A DNA stretch of 64,000 bases. It comes from Burkholderia sp. Ax-1719. Lineage in GTDB: Bacteria > Pseudomonadota > Gammaproteobacteria > Burkholderiales > Burkholderiaceae. The stretch lies in contig NZ_VWWJ01000007.1 in assembly GCF_011753055.1 (NCBI RefSeq), positions 124,001-188,000 on the forward strand, in the 5' to 3' direction. A model generated the notes under the pieces. The model did not search any database and was not told the DNA's origin. It saw only the letters and a list, made by a program, of their open reading frames with translations. Positions 32,909 through 41,251 of this stretch are shown piece after piece; position 1 is the stretch's first letter, and every line of letters begins with the position of its first letter. The translations under genes and the position numbers were made by a program.

Positions 32909-33730
32909 ATGACCCAAGCCGCGCCCCCCATCCTCGACGACGCTCCCGGGCGCGGCCGTTCGCTCGCGCGCCACTATCCGCGCGGCCTGCATATCGAGCC
33001 GCACTCGCACACCTGGGCGCAAGTGCTTTACGCGGTGTCCGGCGTGATGTGGGTCGAAGCGGGCAACGAAGCGCTGGTCGTGCCGCCGCAACGCGCAGTC
33101 TGGCTCCCGCCGGGCACGACGCACGCGATCCACATGATGAGCGAAGTGGAGATGCGCAATCTCTATCTGCACGAACGCGATATCGGCCATCTGAGCACGC
33201 GCAGCGAGGTGTTCCAGATCGACGGCCTGCTGCGCGAACTGATCCGCACCATCGCCGAACACGAGGCCGCGCGCGACGATGCGTGGCTTGCCACCGCCTC
33301 GCAACTGGCCGCGATGGAACTGGCCCATGCGCGTCGTTCCTCGCTGCGGGTGCCGCTGCCGGACGCGGCTGGCACCGCCGGTTCGGGAGACCGACGCCTG
33401 GCCATGCTGTGCCGCGCCGTGATCGAGAACCCCTCCAACGAGATCGCTTTCGAGCAGCACGCGGCGTCGGTAGGCGCGAGCGTGCGTACGTTGGCACGGC
33501 TGTTCACGCGGGAGCTGGGGCTGGGATTCGCGCAATGGCGACGCCAGGTGCAGCTTGCGATTGCGGTGTCGCGGCTGGCCGAAGGGCAATCGGTGAGCGC
33601 CGTGGCGCGGCAGTTGGGCTATCTGCCCAGCAGTTTCAGCGATATGTTCCGCCGCGAGCTAGGCGTTTCACCGAGCGAATATCGCCCCGCGGAAACGCTC
33701 GGGCAAACGCATGCGGACGATGGCGCGTGA
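32909..33730 (+). CDS. AraC-family regulator with cupin sensor domain
   Basis: This 273-residue regulator has an N-terminal cupin (IEPHSHTWAQVLYAVSGVMW, then VPPQRAVWLPPGTTHAIHMM) that may bind a small ligand or metal. The C-terminal two-helix-turn-helix DNA-binding domain covers about 175-265 (RTLARLFTRELGLGFAQWRR, VARQLGYLPSSFSDMFRREL GVSPSEYR). I chose the ATG at 32909; another lies 10 codons upstream. The target is not obvious; neighbours are the small barrel protein and a second AraC gene on the opposite strand. Confidence 0.9.
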   Translation: MTQAAPPILDDAPGRGRSLARHYPRGLHIEPHSHTWAQVLYAVSGVMWVEAGNEALVVPPQRAVWLPPGTTHAIHMMSEVEMRNLYLHERDIGHLSTRSEVFQIDGLLRELIRTIAEHEAARDDAWLATASQLAAMELAHARRSSLRVPLPDAAGTAGSGDRRLAMLCRAVIENPSNEIAFEQHAASVGASVRTLARLFTRELGLGFAQWRRQVQLAIAVSRLAEGQSVSAVARQLGYLPSSFSDMFRRELGVSPSEYRPAETLGQTHADDGA

Positions 33731-33743
33731 CCAGGCGCGCGGA

Positions 33744-34715
33744 TCAATGCGACGAGACATAGATCGCATCGTCGAACGCTTCCGGTATGGCGAAACTTTC
33801 GCGCATGCGCCGCGCCTCTGCGGCTGGTGTCAATCCAAATAGCCGCTTGAACTCCCGGCTGAACTGCGACGCGCTGGTGTAACCCACCGCGTGGCTCGCC
33901 GCTTCCGCGGTCAGATCCTGACGCACCATCAACAGACGCGCCTGATGCAGACGCGTCGATTTCACGTATTGCATTGGCGATACCTGGGTAATCGCCTTGA
34001 AGTGGCTGTGGAAGCTCGGCATGCTCATGCCCGCCTCCTCCGCCAGTTGCATCACATCCAGCGGCTGCGCGTAACCGGCATGGATCAGGCGCAATGATCG
34101 GCCAATACGGCCAAACTGACCCTTCATCGCCAGCGCCTCCCGCAACGAGCTTCCCTGCGCGCCCGTGAGTACGCGGAAATAGAGCTCGCGCAGCAAGCCG
34201 TGGCCCAATACCGCGGCTTCCAGCGGCCGATGCATGGCTTCCAGAAAGCGCAGCACGGACATATGCATGGCATCGTCCATCGGCGTCGACATCATGCTTT
34301 GCGGCGCCTGAATAGGTTCCGTGATGCCTTCGCGATCGATCTGCGCCGCCAGTTCAGCGGCGAGCGCGAAATCCAGGTGCAGGTACAGCGCGAGCAAGGG
34401 ATGCTGTTCGCTGGCCTCCGTCTCCATGCTGAACGGCACGGGTACGGAAACAGCCAGATAGTGCTCCTCGTCGTAAACATAGAGCTGTTCGCCAAAATAA
34501 CCGCGCTTGCGGCCCTGACAAACAATCACGACGCCGGGATCGTAGAGCACCGGCGTGCGCGACAAAGGCCGGTTTGAGCGCAGGATGCGCACGCCAGGGA
34601 TCGCCGTAAGGTTGTATCCCTCATCCGGCGCCAAGGCATGCAGGAGTGCAATCATGCGCTTGCGGTTTCGTGGGGACAGGTCAGGGTTTCGAGTGGGTGG
34701 CTGGGTGATGCTCAT
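33744..34715 (-). CDS. AraC-family regulator with AraC_N domain
   Basis: This 323-residue regulator has the AraC_N-type sensor (LRSNRPLSRTPVLYDPGVVI, VCQGRKRGYFGEQLYVYDEE) found in many regulators of divergent oxidoreductase genes. The DNA-binding domain is at about 215-310 (VMQLAEEAGMSMPSFHSHFK, AVGYTSASQFSREFKRLFGL). Start is the ATG at 34715 (MSITQPPTRNP); no strong ribosome site is seen. It is divergent from the SDR gene at 34811 with 95 nt between, so it most likely controls that gene. Confidence 0.9.
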   Translation of the reverse strand: MSITQPPTRNPDLSPRNRKRMIALLHALAPDEGYNLTAIPGVRILRSNRPLSRTPVLYDPGVVIVCQGRKRGYFGEQLYVYDEEHYLAVSVPVPFSMETEASEQHPLLALYLHLDFALAAELAAQIDREGITEPIQAPQSMMSTPMDDAMHMSVLRFLEAMHRPLEAAVLGHGLLRELYFRVLTGAQGSSLREALAMKGQFGRIGRSLRLIHAGYAQPLDVMQLAEEAGMSMPSFHSHFKAITQVSPMQYVKSTRLHQARLLMVRQDLTAEAASHAVGYTSASQFSREFKRLFGLTPAAEARRMRESFAIPEAFDDAIYVSSH

Positions 34716-34810
34716 AGATTTAGGCAATACAAATAGCAAATTCTGGCTTATTTTGTCCTTCTCTTGAGACTAGTATGCACTCCACGGTCACTTTTCCACG
34801 AGAGGTATTG

Positions 34811-35644
34811 ATGTCATCCCGCAAAATTCTGCTTATTACGGGCGTCAGCAGCGGCTTCGGGCGAGCACTCGCGCAAGAGGCCCTGGCGGCAGGCCATACG
34901 GTCGTCGGTACGGTCAGAAGCGAAGAGGCCACGCGTGATTTCGAAGCGCTAGCTGAAAACGCGGCTCATGCCCGCGTGCTCGATGTCACCGACTTCGATG
35001 CGATCGACGCGACGGTGGCCGAAATCGAAGCGAATGTCGGCCCCATCGACGTTCTGGTGAACAACGCCGGCTATGGACACGAAGGCGTGATGGAAGAATC
35101 GCCCTTGTCAGAGATGCGCCGGCAATTCGACGTCAATGTTTTCGGCGCAGTTGCGATGATGAAGGCCGTACTGCCCTTCATGCGCCCTCGCCGACGCGGC
35201 CACATCCTGAATATCACGTCGATGGGCGGTCATATCACCATGCTTGGCATTACTTACTACTGCGGCAGCAAGTTCGCGCTCGAAGGCATTTCAGAGTCGC
35301 TGGGCAAGGAAGTCAAACCGTTGGGCATCCACGTCACCGCCGTCGCGCCTGGATCGTTCCGCACCGACTGGGCGGGCCGCTCGATGGCCCGCACGCCGCG
35401 TTCGATTGCCGACTATGACGCGCTCTTCGATCCAATCCGCCAGGCGCGCGAAGAGAAAAGCGGCAAGCAATTGGGCGACCCGCGTAAGGCGGCGCGCGCG
35501 ATGCTCGCGGCGATGGGTTCGGAACAGCCGCCTGCGCATCTGCTGCTGGGCAGCGATGCGCTTGCGCTGGTGAGAAATAAATTGAGCGATCTGGAGAAAG
35601 AGATCGCAGCGTGGGAAACGGTGACCGTTTCGACCGACGGCTAA
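34811..35644 (+). CDS. SDR-family oxidoreductase
   Basis: This 277-residue classical short-chain dehydrogenase has the cofactor motif TGVSSGFGRALAQ near residues 10-22, NNAGYGHEGVMEE near 85, the catalytic set Ser (ITSMGG), Tyr-x-x-x-Lys (YYCGSKFA) and the post-catalytic APGSFRTDW. The basic residue in VGTVRSEE after the second strand suggests NADP(H). It starts at the ATG at 34811 with a GAGAGG ribosome site 7 nt before it. It is divergent from an AraC_N regulator, a common pairing in which the regulator activates the oxidoreductase on contact with a toxic or xenobiotic carbonyl. The substrate is unknown. Confidence 0.9.
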   Translation: MSSRKILLITGVSSGFGRALAQEALAAGHTVVGTVRSEEATRDFEALAENAAHARVLDVTDFDAIDATVAEIEANVGPIDVLVNNAGYGHEGVMEESPLSEMRRQFDVNVFGAVAMMKAVLPFMRPRRRGHILNITSMGGHITMLGITYYCGSKFALEGISESLGKEVKPLGIHVTAVAPGSFRTDWAGRSMARTPRSIADYDALFDPIRQAREEKSGKQLGDPRKAARAMLAAMGSEQPPAHLLLGSDALALVRNKLSDLEKEIAAWETVTVSTDG

Positions 35645-35651
35645 GGAACCG

Positions 35652-36440
35652 TCAAAGCTCGACGACGCAATGCGGATCGAACGCGCGGTTCTCCCACTGC
35701 AAATCGGCACTGCTTTGCGCCGAAGCCAGATTCAGCGGATAGCCGCGCGGGTTCGCAATCACGCGCGCGCCGCCAGAGCGGTAATCGAATGAATCATGCA
35801 CGTGGCCGTGAATCCAGAGATCCGCAAACGGCAGGAGGTTGCGCAGATCGCTCAGAAACCCTGCGTTGACGGGATGATCGCGGAAGCGCTCGTGAACTGA
35901 ATCGGGCGACACGCCATGATGCGTGATCACGACCGTCTTGCCGCGAAACGGTGTAGCGAGTTCTTTCACGAGCCACTGGATCGCATGGCGATGTTCCGCG
36001 AGCGCATCTTCAGGGCCGAACGGGCCGCCGTCCTCGCGCAGGATCGATTGATGATCGGACATCGCGTCGCGGGCGTATTCCATGCTTTTATCGCGATCGC
36101 CATACAGCGCGTAGTCGGTCCACAGGCAGCAGCCGAGAAAACGCACGCCGTCCAGTTCCACCGCACTGCGCTCCAGGTAGTGGATATTCGTGCCCTGCGC
36201 GCGCTGGGCGATAGCGGTCACGGTATCGCTATAGCCCGCGCCGTAGGCCTCGTGATTGCCGCTGACATAGACCACCGGCACGGGCCAGTCGGCAAAACGG
36301 TCCACGCCTGCCGCGCCCAGATGAATATCGCCCGCGAGGATCAACAGATCCGCGTCGGGCGCGGCTTCCAGAGGCGGACTATCGGGGAACTTATGTTGCA
36401 GGGCGTCGAGATGAAGATCCGACGCAATCTGTACTTGCAT
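35652..36440 (-). CDS. Calcineurin-like metallophosphoesterase
   Basis: This 262-residue phosphoesterase has the metal-binding blocks ASDLHLD, LAGDIHLG, VSGNHEAYG, VITHHGVSPDS and HGHVHDSFD in the canonical order. It starts at the ATG at 36440 (MQVQIASDLH), 41 nt after the hpnL stop, so it could be the last gene of the hopanoid operon. The substrate cannot be told from sequence. The upstream extension of the open frame has no family similarity and overlaps hpnL. Confidence 0.9.
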   Translation of the reverse strand: MQVQIASDLHLDALQHKFPDSPPLEAAPDADLLILAGDIHLGAAGVDRFADWPVPVVYVSGNHEAYGAGYSDTVTAIAQRAQGTNIHYLERSAVELDGVRFLGCCLWTDYALYGDRDKSMEYARDAMSDHQSILREDGGPFGPEDALAEHRHAIQWLVKELATPFRGKTVVITHHGVSPDSVHERFRDHPVNAGFLSDLRNLLPFADLWIHGHVHDSFDYRSGGARVIANPRGYPLNLASAQSSADLQWENRAFDPHCVVEL

Positions 36441-36481
36441 AGCTTGTTGCCAAATTCTGGATGACGGGCCGGTGGCCAACG

Positions 36482-37498
36482 TCATGTTTTTTGCGCAGGT
36501 GCGCCACTGCCAACGGTCTGCTTGTCGTCGTTGCGCGACGAAGTATATTCGGCCAGTTGCCAGGCGACCAGACCCGGCACATAGAACAGCAGATCGCGGA
36601 TGCGGCGCGCACCCGCGAGCGCAAGACAAGTGGGCGCGTCGAAGCCGAACAGCGAGCCGATCAGCACGAAACCACCCTCCTGCACGCCCAGGCTCGCAGG
36701 CACCAGAAACGCAATGCTGCTGACGATCTGGATCAGCGCTTCGATTACGCAGGCCTGCGCGAACGTTGCGGGCGCACCCAGTACACGCAGCGCGAACCAG
36801 ATTTCCAGCGAGAAGCCGATGAACTGCACCGTCTGCCAGATGAACAGATAGCGCAGCACCGTGCCTTTGCGACGCCAGATCAGCTTGACGGCCTGATCGA
36901 TACGCACCGACTTGCCCACCAGTTCAACCAGTTTGCCGCTCGTGACCTGATTGAGCACGCGCGCGAAACGCTCGAAAGGCCGGGCATGCTGAACCAGCGC
37001 GAACAGCACCAAGACGGGCACTGCCGCGCTGATGCTCCAGAGCAGCGTACTGATCGTGCGCGCCGTTCCTGAACTGGAACCGTCGAGCACATAGGCGCAC
37101 GCGAGAAACGCAAACAGGAGCTGGCTGATCAAGGTCAGTTGAATATCGACCACGAGACTGCCCAGCGCCGTCGCGGGACGCACGCCGAAGCGGCCCAGCA
37201 ATCGAAACGAAACGATCTCGCCGCCCACGCGCGCGACCGGCAACAGCCCATTCACCGATTCGCGGATCCATACGATTTTAAGCATCGTCAGCAAGGACGG
37301 ACGCTCTGCGGGGCGGATGAGCGTGCGCCAGTCCCAGGCATTCGCCCACATCGGCAGAACGTGCACGAGTGCGGCAAGCACGAGTCCGAATCCCGCTTCG
37401 CGCATCAAGCGCCATGTGGTTTCCGGGTGTTCACGCCAGACCAGAAACACGGCTACCGCAAAACCAGCCAATGCTGCGATACGACCAAGCTGCTTCAT
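36482..37498 (-). CDS. hpnL: HpnL-type hopanoid-associated membrane protein
   Basis: This 338-residue membrane protein is of the LPG-synthase-TM/flippase-like family, HpnL type. About eight hydrophobic helices are visible, with the family's signature GLLPVARVGGEIVSFRLLGR near residue 85-105 and LVPASLGVQEGGFVLIGSLF near 265-285. HpnL is thought to help move or localise hopanoids at the envelope, but its biochemical role is unproven. It lies 83 nt downstream of hpnI on the same strand and is followed by a phosphoesterase gene. Confidence 0.87.
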   Translation of the reverse strand: MKQLGRIAALAGFAVAVFLVWREHPETTWRLMREAGFGLVLAALVHVLPMWANAWDWRTLIRPAERPSLLTMLKIVWIRESVNGLLPVARVGGEIVSFRLLGRFGVRPATALGSLVVDIQLTLISQLLFAFLACAYVLDGSSSGTARTISTLLWSISAAVPVLVLFALVQHARPFERFARVLNQVTSGKLVELVGKSVRIDQAVKLIWRRKGTVLRYLFIWQTVQFIGFSLEIWFALRVLGAPATFAQACVIEALIQIVSSIAFLVPASLGVQEGGFVLIGSLFGFDAPTCLALAGARRIRDLLFYVPGLVAWQLAEYTSSRNDDKQTVGSGAPAQKT

Positions 37499-37581
37499 TA
37501 ATCACGCCCTCTTGCGCGCTTTTTTATGTTCATCTCCGGCTTCGCGAAATCCATCACGAACCATCACTACGCGCGCCGCGC

Positions 37582-38850
37582 TCATTCATCGCGAACGGGC
37601 GACAGCATGCCGTTGCCGTCCACGCTGAAGCGGATGCCTCGCCAGACCACGCCCGACGACCCGAAACTCGCCAGATAGACGGCAAATTGCAGCATGTCGC
37701 ACAGCGGCAGATTCCACAAGCCGCGCGTGCGGCTGCGCGTGGCGCGGTCGACTCTCATCACTAGCAGCGCGCGTGCCAGCAATGCGGCGCAAGCGATCAG
37801 GCACGCCGCTGCTGCACCGCCAGAAAACGCCAGCGCCAGCAAGGCCAGCGGCAAGGGATGCATCAATACGGCGCCAAGATGGCCGGAACGGTCGGCGGCG
37901 CGGATGGTGCGGCTCCAGCGCAACTCATGCGTGAAGAAGTCCGTGAACGTGTCTTCCACGCAGGCGTGCTCGACGATCAGCGGTGGAATTGCCACCGTCT
38001 TGCCGATGCGCCGCACGGCTTCGCCCAGCGCGTGGTCTTCGGCAAGATGATGAGCAAACTGCCGCAGACCGCCAATCGCATCCAGCGTCTGCCGCGTGAG
38101 CGCAATCGTCTGTCCAAAGCAGGGACGCGCGCGACCGATCGCAACACCCGTCACCACGCCGGGTAGAAAATGATAGTTCGTGAGCGCCGCCCCAACGCGC
38201 GGCCAGAATCCCGGCGCGCACAGCCCGCGATAAACCGTGGTGACCAAGCCCACGCCCGGTTCGCCAAGCGTGCCGACGACCTTGCGCAGATAGCTTCTAT
38301 CGACACGCACGTCGCTATCGGCGAAACACAGAATGTCGTGCCCGGCATGCTCAAGCATATTGACGAGATTGGCGATCTTGCGATTCGGCCCATAAAGCCT
38401 GCCATCCGCAACAATCGTGATCGCCGCTTGCGGATACCGTGCGCGCAATGCTTCAACGCGTTTAAGCGCAGCATCGTTCGCATCGTGCACGCCAAACAGA
38501 AATTGAACCGGTCCTGGGTAATCCTGATTAAAGAACGATTCGAGGTGTTCGGACAATTGCCATTCGTCGCCATGCAATGGCTTCACCACGGTCACGCCGG
38601 GAAACTGCGCTGGCGCGTTGACGCTGCGCGCAAAAAACCGTCCAACCAGCGCACTCGCCAACAAGGTGTAAATGATGCCGAGCGACGCCGCCGCGCCAAA
38701 CATCACGGCGATTGCGTCGAACAATACGTGCTCGACGTGCGGCGGCGCGATGTCCGTCATCGCTGCCGCCGCCACTGCGCCGACCAGAATAACGATAGCC
38801 GGCGCTCGTAAGTTCGTGAGAAAAACGCCCTTGCGCGAGCCGCTCATCAT
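37582..38850 (-). CDS. hpnI: HpnI hopanoid glycosyltransferase
   Basis: This 422-residue membrane glycosyltransferase of the GT2 ceramide-glucosyltransferase type is thought to attach N-acetylglucosamine to bacteriohopanetetrol. It has one or two N-terminal membrane helices (residues 15-70), the GT-A domain with VTVVKPLHGDE near 87-95, DSD at 178-180, the EDHALGE acid, and a HELRWSRT motif like (Q/R)xxRW before the C-terminal membrane segments. The ATG at 38850 overlaps the hpnJ stop (ATGA). A long upstream extension of the frame lies inside hpnJ and was rejected. Confidence 0.9.
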   Translation of the reverse strand: MMSGSRKGVFLTNLRAPAIVILVGAVAAAAMTDIAPPHVEHVLFDAIAVMFGAAASLGIIYTLLASALVGRFFARSVNAPAQFPGVTVVKPLHGDEWQLSEHLESFFNQDYPGPVQFLFGVHDANDAALKRVEALRARYPQAAITIVADGRLYGPNRKIANLVNMLEHAGHDILCFADSDVRVDRSYLRKVVGTLGEPGVGLVTTVYRGLCAPGFWPRVGAALTNYHFLPGVVTGVAIGRARPCFGQTIALTRQTLDAIGGLRQFAHHLAEDHALGEAVRRIGKTVAIPPLIVEHACVEDTFTDFFTHELRWSRTIRAADRSGHLGAVLMHPLPLALLALAFSGGAAAACLIACAALLARALLVMRVDRATRSRTRGLWNLPLCDMLQFAVYLASFGSSGVVWRGIRFSVDGNGMLSPVRDE

Positions 38851-40268
38851 GCCTCGTGCGCGCGCAGGAAGCGGAAGAACTCCACGCCTTCGCGCAGACG
38901 GCGTTTCATCATGTCCCAGCTCGTGAGCATTTCGCGCACGATTTCCCAGATCTTCGACGGGCGGAAATAGAACTGGCGATAAAACTGTTCGAGGTGGTGA
39001 TAAATCTCCTCTCGCGACAGATGCGGATAACCAATCGCGGCCAGTTGCACGCCTTCCTTGCTCACCAGATTGATGACCTTGTTCTCTTCCATCCAGCCGT
39101 TTTCCACGGCCTGCTTGTAGAGCGTGGTGCCCGGATACGGCGCAGCCAGCGACACCTGGATCGTGTGCGGATTGATCTCCTTCGCGTATTCGATGGTCTT
39201 CGCGATGGTTTCCTGCGTCTCGCCCGGCAGGCCCAGAATAAAGGTGCCGTGAATCTTGATGCCGAGTTTCTTGCAATCGGCGCTGAAGCGGCGCGCAAAA
39301 TCGGTACGCACGCCCTTCTTGATGTTCACGAGAATCTGGTCATCGCCGGATTCAAAGCCCACCAGCAGCAGGCGCAGGCCGTTTTCCTTCATCACCTTGA
39401 GCGTCTTGTACGGCACGTTCGCCTTGGCATTGCACGACCACGTCATGCCGAGCTTGCCGAGTCCAAGTGCAATCGCTTCGGCGCGCGGCAGATCGTCGGT
39501 GAAGGTGTCGTCGTCGAACATCAGCTCCTTCACTTCCGGCATGTTGTCGCGAATCCACTTCGCTTCGGCGATCACGTTTTCCACCGAACGCGTGCGATAG
39601 CGATGGCCGCTCACCGTCTGCGGCCACAGGCAGAACGTGCAGCGCGACTTGCAGCCGCGCCCCGTATAGATCGACACATACGGGTAGTTCAGATAGCCGA
39701 TGAAGTAATTGTCGATCTTCAGGTCGCGCTTGTAGATCGGCGCGACGAACGGCAGTTCGTCCATGTTTTCAAGGATCGGGCGTGCTTCGTTGTGCTCGAT
39801 CGAGCCATCCTTTGCGCGCCACGACAGACCCTTGATTTCCGGGAACGGTTTGCCTTCGGCAATTTCCTTGCAGGTGTAATCGAATTCCTCTCGGCAGACG
39901 AAATCGATGGCTTCGGTCGCGGTCAGCGAATTGTGCGGATCGACCATCACCTTCGCGCCCACCATGCCGACCAGCAGCGACGGCTTGCGCTTTTTCAGGT
40001 CTTCGGCGAAGAGCGCATCGGTGGGGAACGACGGCGTGCTGGTGTGAATGATGACGAGGTCGTAGTCCTGCGCGATCTTCAGCGTTTCTTCGACGCCAAT
40101 GCCGTCGGCGGGCGCGTCGAGCACGCGGCTTTCGGGCACCAGCGCGGCGGGCTGTGCAAGCCAGGTCGGATACCAGAACGAGCGGATCTCGCGCTTCGCC
40201 TGATAGCGCGAACCCGCGCCACCGTCGAAACCGTCATAGGACGGGGCCTGCAAAAACAGCGTTTTCAT
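38847..40268 (-). CDS. hpnJ: HpnJ radical-SAM hopanoid cyclitol-ether-forming enzyme
   Basis: This 473-residue B12-binding-domain radical SAM protein contracts the amino-sugar of glucosaminyl-bacteriohopanetetrol to the cyclitol ether form (family knowledge). Residues 1-130 fit a B12-binding-like fold (LVIIHTSTPSFPTDALFAED, LLVGMVGAKVMVDP). The radical SAM core has the cluster motif GRGCKSRCTFC with C206, C210 and C213, then MFDDDTFTDDL and GTFILGLPGETQETI. It is the first gene of the hpnJ-hpnI-hpnL operon. hpnK, the deacetylase that acts between HpnI and HpnJ, is not in the window. Confidence 0.92.
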   Translation of the reverse strand: MKTLFLQAPSYDGFDGGAGSRYQAKREIRSFWYPTWLAQPAALVPESRVLDAPADGIGVEETLKIAQDYDLVIIHTSTPSFPTDALFAEDLKKRKPSLLVGMVGAKVMVDPHNSLTATEAIDFVCREEFDYTCKEIAEGKPFPEIKGLSWRAKDGSIEHNEARPILENMDELPFVAPIYKRDLKIDNYFIGYLNYPYVSIYTGRGCKSRCTFCLWPQTVSGHRYRTRSVENVIAEAKWIRDNMPEVKELMFDDDTFTDDLPRAEAIALGLGKLGMTWSCNAKANVPYKTLKVMKENGLRLLLVGFESGDDQILVNIKKGVRTDFARRFSADCKKLGIKIHGTFILGLPGETQETIAKTIEYAKEINPHTIQVSLAAPYPGTTLYKQAVENGWMEENKVINLVSKEGVQLAAIGYPHLSREEIYHHLEQFYRQFYFRPSKIWEIVREMLTSWDMMKRRLREGVEFFRFLRAHEA

Positions 40269-40605
40269 GTCGTCGATACTGCCGCGCGTGTGCGCGGACT
40301 TACGCTTAAAAGGTGGGTTCCAGATCGGACAGCCGCAGCGAAATCTTCCAGACGCGTTTCAATCCGCATGCAATCCACTTTCCAAAAAGACCATGCGTTA
40401 CAGGAACAGCGGCCTCCCTGGCGCTTAAGCGTACGCATGCAGCCTGAAGAGAACCTTAGCTAGGGAAGCGCAAAGCATTACCGCAATTACCGCGCGTTAC
40501 GCGGCAAGCTGCGGACTTCACGTCCTTAACCCGCCCTAACCCTCTAGTCTCGTCGATGAATATGACAATCGCAGCAACGCCGCCTGCCGGAACCCTTCGC
40601 GCGGC
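40269..40605. other. Intergenic region upstream of hpnJ
   Basis: About 335 nt without a credible gene. It should carry the promoter of the hpn operon on the minus strand, but I see no convincing elements, and no terminator-like hairpin with a T tract for the small lipoprotein gene. Confidence 0.5.
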
Positions 40606-40803
40606 TTACCAGCCCGGACCTTTATCCTGGCACGCCAGCAGACAACCCAATGCCGATACCGTGCCCACCACGCCAACGCCCGCGCCCAGCGCGATATTTT
40701 CAAGCGTGGTCGAGCAACCCTGCAGTGACATCGCGCCGGCAAGCGTGAGCCCCAGCAGCAAGCGATTCAATGCACGCCGAATAGATGAATAATTTTTTGA
40801 CAT
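40606..40803 (-). CDS. Small putative lipoprotein
   Basis: This is a 65-residue protein. Residues 1-30 form a lipoprotein signal with an Arg-rich start (SSIRRALNRL) and lipobox SLQGC (C30). The mature part is short and contains a glycine-rich membrane-like helix (ALGAGVGVVGTVSALGCLLA). A near-perfect Shine-Dalgarno (AGGAGGTGA on the minus strand, near 40814-40822) precedes the ATG at 40803, which is the best argument that it is expressed. I do not recognise a family; it resembles other short Burkholderia lipoproteins with a Gly-zipper-like helix. Confidence 0.7.
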   Translation of the reverse strand: MSKNYSSIRRALNRLLLGLTLAGAMSLQGCSTTLENIALGAGVGVVGTVSALGCLLACQDKGPGW

Positions 40804-41251
40804 GCTCCGGTCACCTCCTCAGACCCGTTACTGGCTATCAGGACGTGAGCATAGCGATCGCACACCGGCGCGATGGGTGGAGCTAATCCCGGCAAATCGA
40901 AGCCCTTACAAGGTATTTCACCCGCGTTGCCGAACACGCACTTAAAGCTTTGAAGAATGCTTGTAATACGCCAAAACCTTTCATTTAACCTACGTTTCGA
41001 AATTAGCGCGCGAGTTGGTTAGACTGCATGTCTCAGGCTCTCGCGATTCGCCATGCATGGAGAATCGCGCTGCGGCTGCACACAACAACCATGAGAATTC
41101 GTATGCGAACCGACGACACCCGGCACGGCGTCTGCGCGACCCGCCTGCCGCGCGCCCCCCACGGCCCCAGCTTGCACAATCGTGCGCGTGCAGCACACAG
41201 CATCGGCACGAATGGCCTCGTCGGCTTCGATACCCTTCCCGGGAGACTGGC
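40804..41251. other. Divergent intergenic region upstream of RND operon
   Basis: About 450 nt lie between the small lipoprotein gene (minus) and the efflux operon (plus). The stretch near 40915-41010 is AT-richer and likely contains the efflux promoter. No regulator gene and no clear operator palindrome were found. Confidence 0.5.

Noticed and set aside
38851..39276. 142-codon N-terminal extension of hpnI
   Set aside because: It lies inside hpnJ in another frame and lacks family features; the ATGA overlap at 38847-38850 marks the real start.
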